A DNA stretch of 64,000 bases from an uncultured Aquimarina sp. (GTDB lineage Bacteria > Bacteroidota > Bacteroidia > Flavobacteriales > Flavobacteriaceae). The position numbers and the translations under genes are program-made. Shown piece by piece: positions 9,335-18,930 of the stretch (position 1 is the stretch's first letter; every line of letters starts with the position of its first letter). The notes under the pieces are model-generated. The model was not told the DNA's origin, did no database searches, and saw only the letters and a program-made list of their open reading frames with translations. The DNA lies in assembly GCA_947498705.1 (NCBI GenBank), contig CANMLW010000005.1, positions 186,001-250,000 of the forward strand, given 5' to 3'.

Positions 9335-10099
9335 ATGACAATAAAAATACTATCATTGATTTTTTCTGCGTTGTTTTTTTCCTGTACAGATATACAAGAG
9401 CCTATAGAGCCTACCGTACAAATATCGGCGTTGATAGAAAAATCTAGAGCATTACAAGTACGAGGAGATAAAATTGAACAAAGTTTACTTCAAAAAAAAG
9501 ATTCTATAGAGGTGCAATTGATGAAGCATAAGCAACAAAATCAAGCTATAAATCAAAAAGACTTTGTTAACCTTCTCGAGATTTCAGAAAACTTTGTTCT
9601 CGATATGCGATATGCCACTACTAATAATTTCCTAAAAGAAAAAGTGTATTCTTGTGCGCAGTGTTATGTGAGAAAAGAAGTGGCAAAAGCTCTTGTTGCG
9701 GCTAATGATGATTTGATTAAGAAAGGTTATAAAATAAAATTATTTGATTGTTATCGCCCTTATAGTGTGCAAAAAAAAATGTGGAAAATTTTTCCTAACC
9801 CTGGATATGTAGCAGATCCTAAAGGAGGATCTATTCATAACAAAGGAGCTGCTGTAGATATTAGTTTGGTAAAATTAGATGGTAGTTCTGTAGATATGGG
9901 AACTACATATGATCATTTTGGGAAAGAGGCACACCATTCTTATCAAAAATTACCTAAAGAAGTATTAGAGCATCGTAAACTTTTGCGAGAGACAATGCAA
10001 TACCATGGATTTTCGACCATAAAAACAGAATGGTGGCATTATAATTTTAAAAGCACTATCAGGTATTCGATATCTGATTTTAAATGGAAATGTACCTAG
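9335..10099 (+). CDS. VanX-like D-alanyl-D-alanine dipeptidase lipoprotein
   Basis: A 254-residue M15D peptidase. The zinc-binding and catalytic motifs are intact: S-x-H-x-x-G-x-A-x-D at residues ~165-174 (SIHNKGAAVD) and E-x-W-H at ~232-235 (EWWH). A DCYRPYSVQ segment supplies the conserved Arg. The N-terminus has a lipoprotein signal (LFFSCTD) and a helical spacer of ~60 residues, so the enzyme probably acts in the periplasm on cell-wall D-Ala-D-Ala dipeptides, for recycling. A second VanX-type domain occurs in the island gene at 57752-59545. Confidence 0.9.
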   Translation: MTIKILSLIFSALFFSCTDIQEPIEPTVQISALIEKSRALQVRGDKIEQSLLQKKDSIEVQLMKHKQQNQAINQKDFVNLLEISENFVLDMRYATTNNFLKEKVYSCAQCYVRKEVAKALVAANDDLIKKGYKIKLFDCYRPYSVQKKMWKIFPNPGYVADPKGGSIHNKGAAVDISLVKLDGSSVDMGTTYDHFGKEAHHSYQKLPKEVLEHRKLLRETMQYHGFSTIKTEWWHYNFKSTIRYSISDFKWKCT

Positions 10100-10107
10100 A
10101 TTTTCTT

Positions 10108-10142
10108 AGCAATATTTAAGAATATTGCTTTTTTCTTTTTTT
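10108..10142 (+). terminator. Terminator of the VanX-like gene
   Basis: A 9-bp stem AGCAATATT / AATATTGCT (10108-10116 / 10121-10129) with a TAAG loop is followed by a long T-rich run. Confidence 0.8.
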
Positions 10143-10461
10143 ACTTAGTGTGTTTCTGGAAAGAAAGGTTTCTCTTGTTGATTAATTCGTTTTTGAAATT
10201 TTCTAAATAGTTTAGTGTCTTAAATGTTAGTTTGTTAACATTTTTATAAGTGTAAAACTTATATTAAGATATTGTGAAGTGCTCAAAATTTGTGTAAATA
10301 CCTTGGCTTTTTTTACGAAATATTGATATATTTATATCGATTACCCTCCCTTTTAAAAGTTAGATAGCGATATCGAGCTTCTTTTCTTTTTGATATAAAA
10401 AAATATCAAAAGGAGTACGTACATTTTTTTAGTAAGAAACATAAACCGTAAAAGAGTTAAG
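10143..10461. other. AT-rich intergenic stretch
   Basis: I see no convincing gene. The only structure noted is a 9-bp inverted repeat (TTTTGATAT 10388-10396 / ATATCAAAA 10403-10411) with an A6 loop about 50 bp before a short ORF; it could be an operator or an RNA hairpin. Confidence 0.5.
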
Positions 10462-10626
10462 ATGATTTTACAACAATATTACCTTCGTAAAAAGGATAAA
10501 ATTGATAAAAATAAGTATATCGGGCAATCTTCAAAAGATAGTATAGATACTTGTTTACAACGAAACAATGATCCTCAATTGCTAGGAAAAATATTAATGC
10601 CCCGAATATTAGTTCTGTATAGGTAA
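10462..10626 (+). CDS. Possible 54-residue protein, unrecognised
   Basis: ATG to TAA gives 54 residues, starting MILQQYYLRKKDK and ending in a hydrophobic/basic segment (ILMPRILVLYR). It is charged and has no signal peptide or motif I recognise. It may be a real micro-protein or a remnant of a larger gene. Its neighbour at 10788 on the same strand encodes a small HTH-like protein, so the two could form a unit, but the 160-bp gap gives no proof. Confidence 0.3.
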   Translation: MILQQYYLRKKDKIDKNKYIGQSSKDSIDTCLQRNNDPQLLGKILMPRILVLYR

Positions 10627-10787
10627 GTAAATTCTTTTATGCCATGTTATAAGCTAATTAGCCGATTGAAAACATACCCAATAAATTGTAAAAGCATTTT
10701 GATCTGAAATTATATAAAGTAAGCTATAATTAAGATTATTTAAAAATACTGTTAATCAACGTATTACGTAAAACAAACACCGTTAAA

Positions 10788-10967
10788 ATGAAAAGAAACT
10801 ATCAATTATTAGAGAAGAGAAGAAAGTTCGTTCAAAATTATGTTTCCAGTAATCAACATAGGCAAATGAAACAGGTGGTAGCAGAACTTTCTGAACAATT
10901 ATTTCTTTCAGAAAGAACTATATACAATATTATTAATCAAGCCCCTGCTCTTAAGGTAGTAGTATAG
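10788..10967 (+). CDS. Small helix-turn-helix protein (59 aa)
   Basis: A 59-residue basic protein. Residues ~28-50 fit a helix-turn-helix: VVAELSEQLFLSERTIYNII, with the usual small residue at the turn and the S-E-R-T-I-Y recognition-helix start seen in many HTH families. No other domain is present, so it would be an HTH-only DNA-binding protein. A dyad-rich region follows. I do not recognise a named family; the coding call rests on the HTH pattern and the intact frame. Confidence 0.5.
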   Translation: MKRNYQLLEKRRKFVQNYVSSNQHRQMKQVVAELSEQLFLSERTIYNIINQAPALKVVV

Positions 10968-11407
10968 GCTTTTAAAAAAGATTACTTTTTATTTGCTCTT
11001 TTACTTGTTGAGTAATAGAGAATTACATTTTTAGATAAATTGATATACAAATCATTAAATAAGAATATAATATTTTGTTTAATGATTTGTATGTCAAAAA
11101 AACTTAAAAACAACATCTTTATTTTTAAGTGAAGTTTCTTATTCTTTTGAGAAGTCAGTTTGAAGATTGATTTCCCCTATTTAAAAAGATCAAATTAGTG
11201 TTATTTATTTTTAAAGGTAAAATAAAGCCAAATCAATTGCGTAAAAATGATGCGGTAAGTTGTATCATAATATGTTAGCAAAAAAACAGGTAAAATAAGT
11301 AACAAGTGCAGTTTTAGGTAAAGGTTAAGAATAGATTTTCTTTTTGTGGTAAGTGTATTTGAGTATGGGGAATTTTTAGTTTTGCTGAAACTTAAAAAAC
11401 CTATCAA
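10968..11407. other. Gene-free stretch with long inverted repeat
   Basis: I see no supported gene in these 440 bases. The minus-strand frames here are Phe/Leu/Lys-rich with no recognisable motif. The clear structure is the inverted repeat at 11041-11096 (separate entry). The rest probably carries the promoter of the C10 protease. Confidence 0.5.
11041..11096. repeat. 19-bp inverted repeat
   Basis: The arms TGATATACAAATCATTAAA (11041-11059) and its complement (11078-11096) match over 19 bp with one G-T wobble and an 18-base AT-rich spacer. No T tract follows on either strand, so it is not a plain terminator. It could be an RNA hairpin, a binding site, or the remnant ends of a mobile piece. 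Confidence 0.6.
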
Positions 11408-12592
11408 ATGAGATCTATTACCTTAAAACCTATTTTAATTTTTGTTATGATTTGTTTGCTTATTTCGTGTGAACAAAACGAATCAGAAGAACTCCAATTT
11501 ACATCAGAAGTAAGTACCGAATCAGAGTACGTAGTTAAAGAAGAAGCAGCAAAAAAAATTGCGCTAAGTTTTCTCAAAAATAAAAGAGAAAAGAACATAG
11601 ATGCGGTTTTGGATGTAAAGACACTTCTGGATCCTCTTAAAAGACCTTATATGTATATCGTGCAGCTCAATAAAGGAGAAAATGAAAATTCTTTTGTTAT
11701 TGTCTCTGGGGATAAAAGATTAGAACCCATTTTAGCGTATGGTGATAATGAGTTTGATCTTGATCATATGCCAGAACAATTAGAATATTGGGTGCAGGGA
11801 TATAAAAGTCAGGTAAGTTATTTTAGAGACCAAAAAGAACCAGTACAACCCGAGATTCTTAAAGAATTTGATCAAAAGGTTGATCGTATAGAATCTGATC
11901 AACAATCAAAAAAAGTACGATCAGAGCATGTATCTCCTTTATTAACAACCCGTTGGGGGCAAGGCTGTGTTTTTAATAGTTTTTTATCTAAAAAAGAGGA
12001 TATAGGAACTGGATGTACTACAAACTTACCTTGTGAAAGAGCATATACAGGATGCGTAGCAACATGTTTATCTCAGGTTGTAAATTATTATAACTCTATG
12101 CGTGGATATGATTATACAAAACTAAGACGCTCTTATTTTGATACAGATTTGGGCACTTTGCAAGGAGATGAAGTTGCTAGGCTTATGAAAGAAGTGGGAG
12201 AAATAATGGATATGGAATACACATGCTCTGTGTCATTGGCATATTCAAGTGATGTACTTCGATCTCATGTTAGCCAAGCATTAGGGTTTACTTCGCCTAT
12301 AAAAGCAGAGTGGTTTTATAGCATGGATATAGAAAATATTATATCAGAAATGAAAGGAGGAAACCCTTTGGTGATTTCTGGTAAAGATTATAATAATGGT
12401 AGAAGAGCTGGGCATTTATGGGTGTTGGATGGTTTTGTGAGGTATTTTGGAACCCAACAAAACACTACATATTTTCACTTTAATTTAGGGTGGGACGGAA
12501 GAAGTAATGGTTGGTATTTGTATAATGACTTTAAATTAGGGAGCTATAATTTTAATAAATATGTAAGGGTGTTTTACAATTTTAGAAAGTAA
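11408..12592 (+). CDS. C10-family (streptopain-like) cysteine protease lipoprotein
   Basis: A 394-residue protein with a lipobox (LLISCEQ), a Spi/pro-domain-like region to about residue 160 (KKIALSFLKNK, FVIVSGDKRLEPILAYG), then a papain-fold C10 peptidase. The catalytic Cys lies in TGCVATCLSQVV (~216) and the catalytic His in AGHLWVLDGF (~336), followed by HFNLGWDGRSNGWY with the family's Trp-rich end. It is predicted to be a self-inhibited protease anchored at the cell envelope, acting on external or periplasmic proteins. No type IX sorting domain is present. Confidence 0.88.
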   Translation: MRSITLKPILIFVMICLLISCEQNESEELQFTSEVSTESEYVVKEEAAKKIALSFLKNKREKNIDAVLDVKTLLDPLKRPYMYIVQLNKGENENSFVIVSGDKRLEPILAYGDNEFDLDHMPEQLEYWVQGYKSQVSYFRDQKEPVQPEILKEFDQKVDRIESDQQSKKVRSEHVSPLLTTRWGQGCVFNSFLSKKEDIGTGCTTNLPCERAYTGCVATCLSQVVNYYNSMRGYDYTKLRRSYFDTDLGTLQGDEVARLMKEVGEIMDMEYTCSVSLAYSSDVLRSHVSQALGFTSPIKAEWFYSMDIENIISEMKGGNPLVISGKDYNNGRRAGHLWVLDGFVRYFGTQQNTTYFHFNLGWDGRSNGWYLYNDFKLGSYNFNKYVRVFYNFRK

Positions 12593-12615
12593 GAAGTAAA
12601 TTGCAAGGAAAACAA

Positions 12616-12650
12616 AACCATCTCGAATCAACGAGATGGTTTTTTATTTT
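12616..12650. terminator. Rho-independent terminator between the protease and groEL
   Basis: A 10-bp perfect stem AACCATCTCG / CGAGATGGTT (12616-12625 / 12632-12641), loop AATCAA, is followed by T-rich sequence on the + strand. It ends the protease transcript and may also serve groEL from the other side. Confidence 0.8.
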
Positions 12651-12705
12651 ATAGCAGGTTAGTTTATTCATAAACTTGCTAAAGAATTACACTATCGCTA
12701 GGCGA

Positions 12706-14349
<1,644 letters not shown>

Positions 14350-14420
14350 TTATTTTAATTTTTTTTAGATTCTGTAAATACTAACAGAACCCTTAATTTG
14401 TGATTGAGAATAGACAGTAG

Positions 14421-14696
14421 TTAGACAATGGCAAGGATATCATCCTCACGCATGATTAAAAAATCTTTTCCATCCAGTTTTAATTCGGTACCGGCATATT
14501 TACCGTAAAGAACGGTGTCACCAACTTTTACCGTCATGTCATGGTCTTTTTTACCGCTACCTACAGCAGCTACTTTACCTTTTTGTTGTTTTTCCTGGGC
14601 TGAGTCAGGAATAAATAATCCCGATGCTGTTTGCGTCTCTGCAGGAAGTGGCTCTACAACCACGCGGTCTGAAAGAGGTTTAATGTTTACTCCCAT
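14421..14696 (-). CDS. groES: Co-chaperonin GroES (housekeeping)
   Basis: 91 residues with the GroES fold: IKPLSDRVVVEPLPAE start, a mobile loop (QTASGLFIPDSAQEK), and the VGDTVLYGKYAGTE region. It caps GroEL. It is first in the groES-groEL operon and is separated from secG by a terminator, so it should have its own promoter in 14700-14785. Confidence 0.97.
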   Translation of the reverse strand: MGVNIKPLSDRVVVEPLPAETQTASGLFIPDSAQEKQQKGKVAAVGSGKKDHDMTVKVGDTVLYGKYAGTELKLDGKDFLIMREDDILAIV

Positions 14697-14727
14697 TATG
14701 ATTTGTTTTTTATTATTAAAATGAAAT

Positions 14728-14785
14728 CTTCGATGCTTGTTATTTCAGAAACTATGCCAGTGACTATAAACTGACAAATTGAAAC
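14728..14785 (-). promoter_or_regulatory. groESL upstream region with GTCA/TGGCA elements
   Basis: Read on the minus strand, the region carries TTGTCAGT, then GTCACTGGCATAG and TTTCTG. TGGCA followed by CTGA at about the right distance loosely recalls a sigma54 -24/-12 promoter, but the -12 GC is not preserved. It is more safely described as a conserved-looking promoter area of the heat-shock operon; assignment to a sigma factor is tentative. Confidence 0.3.
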
Positions 14786-14820
14786 AAAAAATGTCGACTG
14801 TATGACAAGTCGACATTTTT
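14786..14820 (-). terminator. Terminator of secG
   Basis: A 9-bp stem (ATGTCGACT 14791-14799 / AGTCGACAT 14808-14816), extended by flanking A/T runs, is followed on the minus strand by T6. It separates secG from groES. Confidence 0.8.
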
Positions 14821-14843
14821 GTAATTGTTCTTTAAAAAAAATG

Positions 14844-15179
14844 CTATTCGCTATCCTTGTTATCATCTGTAGTGGCAGGAGGAGTAACAGGTGCATCAAC
14901 TTGAACATCTTCAGTGTTTACTTTGGTATCCTGAATGGAGTTTCCACCCATTAAATCGATGTTAGATAATAAAATAAGTACTAGTAGTAGTGTAGCTAAA
15001 GTCCAAGTACTTTTGTCTAAAAAGTCTGAGGTTTTCTTTACGCCACCTAGTTGTTGGGTTCCACCTCCTCCAAAAGAAGAAGATAAACCACCACCTTTTG
15101 GATTTTGTACCATAATTACTACTACCAGTAAAAAGGATACAATAACGATAAGTATTAAAAATATTGAAAACGTTGTCAT
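14844..15179 (-). CDS. secG: Preprotein translocase subunit SecG
   Basis: 111 residues with the SecG layout: TM1 at ~3-24, the conserved cytoplasmic loop MVQNPKGGGLSSSFGGG, then TM2 at ~58-75 and an acidic/Thr-rich tail that is typical in Bacteroidota. It stabilises SecYEG during export. It lies just downstream of a TPR-protein gene (7-bp gap), likely cotranscribed. Confidence 0.92.
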   Translation of the reverse strand: MTTFSIFLILIVIVSFLLVVVIMVQNPKGGGLSSSFGGGGTQQLGGVKKTSDFLDKSTWTLATLLLVLILLSNIDLMGGNSIQDTKVNTEDVQVDAPVTPPATTDDNKDSE

Positions 15180-15185
15180 TGTATA

Positions 15186-16124
15186 TTATTTATTTTCTTG
15201 TAATTTCTTTATTGCCCGAATTTGGTCTGCAAAGAAACCACTTTTTTCGGGATTTTTCAAAATTAATATGTTATATGCTTGAATTGCTTTCTTATACTTC
15301 TTTTGAGCAAGGTATACCTTGGCTAAAGTTTCGGTCATTAATTCATCTGTATGAACGCTACTTTCCTTTGCTAAATTGCGTGTATGTACGTTTTTTTCTA
15401 CAGGTTGTATTTTAGGGTTGTTTTGGATGAACTCGTCGATTAGATCAAATTTATCTTTCTTCTCTAAAGATTTTGAAGTCGACTGCTCTTTATTCTGCTG
15501 GGAGTCAGTATTTTCTGTGGGTTTAGAATTTCGTTCTATTGGGTGTAAAGAAGTTAGTTTCAGCCATTCTGCAAAAGAATGAGTCTCTTTTTTACTAAAC
15601 TCAAGTGGGGAGTCTATTTGTAGTGTTTCTTCTGGAGAAATATCTTTTTGTTCTTTTGATTTTTCCTCATCGGCTATAGATTTTGCAATCTGAATCTGCT
15701 TTAAAGTGCTATTTTTTTCTCTTTCTGTAAAAAGCGAAGGGTCTAATACATCTTCTGCCTCTTGTATTTTCATGTGTACTGCATCGTCCAGATCTATTCT
15801 GGGTGATACTTTGATTTCTTCGGGATCAATGACTTCTATTTCGACTTTCTGTTTTTTAAGAGGTAAAGAGTCTGAAGAAGCTTTATTAAAAAGATCAGAA
15901 GTTATAAAATCAAATAAAACACTTCGATCAGTAGAGTAGGCCGCAGTGGTCTTTAATGCTTGATTATACCTGAAACTGTCTTGGTTTTTTAATGATTTCA
16001 GATGTAATAACCTTACTGATTGAAAATAAGGAAAAGCTTTGATAATTTTTTCAAGAGAATCTGTATGGCCTTTATCGAGGCTTTCTGGATGTTGAAGCAG
16101 GTATGAAAGTTCTTTAGTGTTCAA
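15186..16124 (-). CDS. TPR-containing protein of unknown function
   Basis: A 312-residue soluble protein. The N-terminus (LSYLLQHPESLDK...FPYFQSVRLLHLKSLK) recurs in Flavobacteriaceae proteins located next to lptE and secG. The middle is charged and low-complexity (Glu/Lys/Ser-rich, residues ~85-245). The C-terminus has one clear TPR-like pair (LAKVYLAQKKYKKAIQAYNI). No signal peptide is seen, so it is probably cytoplasmic. It sits between lptE and secG; a role in envelope biogenesis is only suggested by context. Confidence 0.7.
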   Translation of the reverse strand: MNTKELSYLLQHPESLDKGHTDSLEKIIKAFPYFQSVRLLHLKSLKNQDSFRYNQALKTTAAYSTDRSVLFDFITSDLFNKASSDSLPLKKQKVEIEVIDPEEIKVSPRIDLDDAVHMKIQEAEDVLDPSLFTEREKNSTLKQIQIAKSIADEEKSKEQKDISPEETLQIDSPLEFSKKETHSFAEWLKLTSLHPIERNSKPTENTDSQQNKEQSTSKSLEKKDKFDLIDEFIQNNPKIQPVEKNVHTRNLAKESSVHTDELMTETLAKVYLAQKKYKKAIQAYNILILKNPEKSGFFADQIRAIKKLQENK

Positions 16125-16161
16125 TCTCTTTTGTTTTAATCAAAGTAACGCTTTATTTCTA

Positions 16162-16671
16162 TTACCATCTAGCAAGTGTGGCATTAAACATATCTTGTGT
16201 TATTCTCTCAAAAATCACTTGTAATGCTTCATCTCTAATTGTGTTTTCTGAGGTAGCTGCGGGATAATCAAAGAAAAATGAAAAACGCTGTTCCATATCT
16301 TGAGTAGGATCTTTTTTATCATAAAATCGCATGTTTACTGCAATTGTTAATCGGTTTTGAGCAGCAGTAATATCAGAAGTTGCTGTGTTAGGAGATACAT
16401 AATCCTGCACTATTTCTCCTTCGTAAGTAATGTCACCTCCAGAGGTGGTTAAACTAAGATTTGTTTGATTAAGAATTAAATCTTGTAGTTGGTTGGTGAA
16501 ATTTTGATCGGTACCAGGGAAAATTCTTGGTGACTGATTTTGGAAAAAATTTACCTGAAATGTTTTTGTTTCCGGAGATATTGATATTCCACTAAAAGAA
16601 TATGCTCCACAACCTTGAAATATGATGGATATGGTAAATAGGATCGCTATATTTAGTAAATTTTTCATCAA
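16162..16671 (-). CDS. lptE: LptE-like LPS-assembly lipoprotein
   Basis: A 169-residue lipoprotein with a lipobox (IIFQGCGAYSFSG) characteristic of Bacteroidota LptE. The body has the LptE alternation: TFQVNFFQNQSP near the start, FTNQLQDLILNQTNL, and a Thr-rich beta region, ending with ITQDMFNATLARW. LptE plugs the LptD barrel and helps insert LPS into the outer leaflet. It starts 3 bp after the sigma54-activator gene, so the two share a transcript. Confidence 0.88.
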   Translation of the reverse strand: MMKNLLNIAILFTISIIFQGCGAYSFSGISISPETKTFQVNFFQNQSPRIFPGTDQNFTNQLQDLILNQTNLSLTTSGGDITYEGEIVQDYVSPNTATSDITAAQNRLTIAVNMRFYDKKDPTQDMEQRFSFFFDYPAATSENTIRDEALQVIFERITQDMFNATLARW

Positions 16672-16674
16672 TTA

Positions 16675-17937
16675 TTATAAATCGTATTGTTTTATTTTTC
16701 GGTACAATGTTCGTTCGCTAATTCCTAATTCCTCTGCAGCAGCTTTACGTTTTCCTCGGTGTCGTTCTAATGACTTTTTAATTAACTCCAGCTCTTTATG
16801 ATGCAGTGATAACGTTTCTTCTTCTTCTATTTCTTCTGCAAAATGATATTTGTCTTCTTCTTTACCAGCAATAGTATTTTGTGTCGGGATTGTAAGAACT
16901 TCTGTGGTTACAGGTTGTATCGGTTCTTCAAATGTATCTTCTTTTTCTTTTTCTTGATAAATTTTTCGAATTAGTCCCTCATTGTCTTTTTGAACCTGCT
17001 GCGTGTTGCCACTTTGCATCAATTCTAATGTTAGCTTTTTAAGATCATTAAGGTCGCTTTTCATATCAAAAAGGACTTTGTACAAAATCTCTCTTTCACT
17101 ACTAAAATCACTCTCTTTTTTGTCTTTAGAGATGACCGCTGGTAAGTTACTGCCAATATTTGGTAAATAACTGTGCAATGTACTGGTACTTATTGTTCTG
17201 TTTTGTTCAAGGACTGATATTTGTTCAGCAATGTTACGCAATTGTCTGATATTACCGCTCCAATGGTATTTTTCGAGCAATAAAACAGCTTCCTCATTAA
17301 GCCGAATAGTTGGCATTTTATATTTTGTGGCAAAATCAGAAGCAAATTTCCTAAACAATAAATGAATATCATCTTTCCTGTCTCTAAGAGGCGGAAGCAA
17401 AATTTCTACAGTACTTAAACGATAATAAAGGTCTTCTCTAAATTTTTCTTTTTTGATAGCTTCAAACATGTTTACATTGGTAGCTGCTACAATGCGAACA
17501 TCGGTTTTTTGCACTTTTGAAGATCCTACTTTTATAAACTCTCCATTTTCTAAAACACGTAGCAAACGTACCTGAGTGGTAAGAGGTAACTCTCCAACTT
17601 CGTCAAGAAAAATAGTTCCCCCATCGGCTACTTCAAAGTAACCGTTTCTGGTTTGAGTTGCTCCTGTAAAAGCTCCTTTTTCATGACCAAATAACTCACT
17701 ATCGATAGTTCCTTCTGGGATAGCACCACAGTTTACTGCAATATATTTACCGTGTTTTCTGTGTGATAGTGAATGAATGATTTTAGGAATACTTTCTTTG
17801 CCGACACCACTTTCTCCTGTAACCAATACCGAAATATCGGTTGGAGCAACTTGTATGGCTTTTTCTACAGCACGATTTAGCTTAGGATCGTTCCCTATAA
17901 TTCCAAATCGCTGTTTTGTGGCTTGAACTGATTCCAT
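16675..17937 (-). CDS. Sigma54-dependent transcriptional activator without a receiver domain
   Basis: A 420-residue AAA+ activator. Walker A is GESGVGKE (~40-47), the sigma54-contacting loop is GAFTGA (~86-91), and Walker B is FLDEVGEL (~110). The C-terminus carries a Fis-type HTH (AAAEELGISERTLYRKIKQ). There is no N-terminal receiver, PAS or GAF domain: the AAA+ module begins within the first 25 residues, so activity must be controlled otherwise (level, partner protein). A long charged linker (~250-375) is typical of Bacteroidota homologues. It is cotranscribed with lptE downstream. Confidence 0.92.
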   Translation of the reverse strand: MESVQATKQRFGIIGNDPKLNRAVEKAIQVAPTDISVLVTGESGVGKESIPKIIHSLSHRKHGKYIAVNCGAIPEGTIDSELFGHEKGAFTGATQTRNGYFEVADGGTIFLDEVGELPLTTQVRLLRVLENGEFIKVGSSKVQKTDVRIVAATNVNMFEAIKKEKFREDLYYRLSTVEILLPPLRDRKDDIHLLFRKFASDFATKYKMPTIRLNEEAVLLLEKYHWSGNIRQLRNIAEQISVLEQNRTISTSTLHSYLPNIGSNLPAVISKDKKESDFSSEREILYKVLFDMKSDLNDLKKLTLELMQSGNTQQVQKDNEGLIRKIYQEKEKEDTFEEPIQPVTTEVLTIPTQNTIAGKEEDKYHFAEEIEEEETLSLHHKELELIKKSLERHRGKRKAAAEELGISERTLYRKIKQYDL

Positions 17938-17990
17938 ATATTCTTTACCTTTTTAGCAGGTTATATGCCTGCATTGGTTATAAGTTTAAT

Positions 17991-18920
17991 TTAATCCTGA
18001 TAAGTAATTTTTTCGAGGTCGACCAGATTGTTATCTTCTTCATAAGAATTAGTAATCGTTACAGGATAATCGTCACTATTATACTCAAATGTTCTTGAAT
18101 TTTGATCAAGACTTTCGGTATTAAAGTTATTTTTACTAAATACCATTAAAACTCTTTTTTCCAGATCAAAGCTGCTTTCTAAGATATAATTCAGATTATT
18201 TTCTTTAAATTGGTTATAAAATGGATTCTTTTTAGCATCAAAAGTATAGTTAATGATATATGAGTTGATACCAAACGAAATATCTTGTTTGTTTAGTTGT
18301 ATCAAATTATCGTTTTCGTAGGTAAAATCAAAAGTATCAGTAATTACATCTGTATCACCCGTTGTGTCGTGATCTTCCATTTTGATCGGTCTGTTTTGAT
18401 CATCCAGAATAATTTTGGTGTAACTACTTGGCAATAGATCAAATCGAATAATAATAGAATTGGCACTATATTCGAAACTTCTGTTAGAAGCTGTTGTGCC
18501 CGTTATGAACTTGATTAATCTTTTCGAACTATCATATTCATAAGTTGCAGTACTTATTAGATTACCACCGGTATAAAATTCTTTTTTAGAGGGTGTAAAG
18601 TTGTCCTCATTTTCATAAATGTATTTATTGACTAAGGTGTTTTCGGGATTAAAATATCCGGTTGGTCTATTCTTATCGTCATAATTGGTTTTCCAAAAAG
18701 AGGTGCCGTTGTCAAAAGAAGATTCGATAGAAATAATTTTTTTTACCTCTTCAATAACCGTAGGTGTTGTATCGGTAGTATCATTTGTGTCGGTAGTGTC
18801 TGTTACGTCTTCTGTGTCTGTTGTTTCAGAAACGTCGGGTGTATCAGAGTCGGTGTCAGATGAGCAGGCCATAAAAAGGCATATGATGCATCCTACTATA
18901 TAGATTTTTAAAAAATTCAT
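17991..18920 (-). CDS. Lipoprotein with Thr/Asp-rich linker and YD-like repeats
   Basis: A 309-residue lipoprotein (signal ends LFMACSSD). Residues ~22-55 are a low-complexity Asp/Thr linker (repeated TDTxDT units), then a beta-rich domain with repeated Tyr-x-Tyr-Asp/Asn patterns (YEYDSSKRLIKFI, FEYSANSIIIRF, FTYENDNLIQL) that resemble RHS/YD-type repeats. It is likely displayed on the cell surface or in the periplasm. The function is unknown. It lies 10 bp downstream of miaB on the same strand. Confidence 0.7.
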   Translation of the reverse strand: MNFLKIYIVGCIICLFMACSSDTDSDTPDVSETTDTEDVTDTTDTNDTTDTTPTVIEEVKKIISIESSFDNGTSFWKTNYDDKNRPTGYFNPENTLVNKYIYENEDNFTPSKKEFYTGGNLISTATYEYDSSKRLIKFITGTTASNRSFEYSANSIIIRFDLLPSSYTKIILDDQNRPIKMEDHDTTGDTDVITDTFDFTYENDNLIQLNKQDISFGINSYIINYTFDAKKNPFYNQFKENNLNYILESSFDLEKRVLMVFSKNNFNTESLDQNSRTFEYNSDDYPVTITNSYEEDNNLVDLEKITYQD

Positions 18921-18930
18921 TTCAGCTTAT

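Noticed and set aside
11201-11598. Two minus-strand frames near the start of the C10 protease
   Set aside because: One overlaps the protease gene and the other is Leu/Thr/Lys low-information sequence; neither has a recognisable motif.
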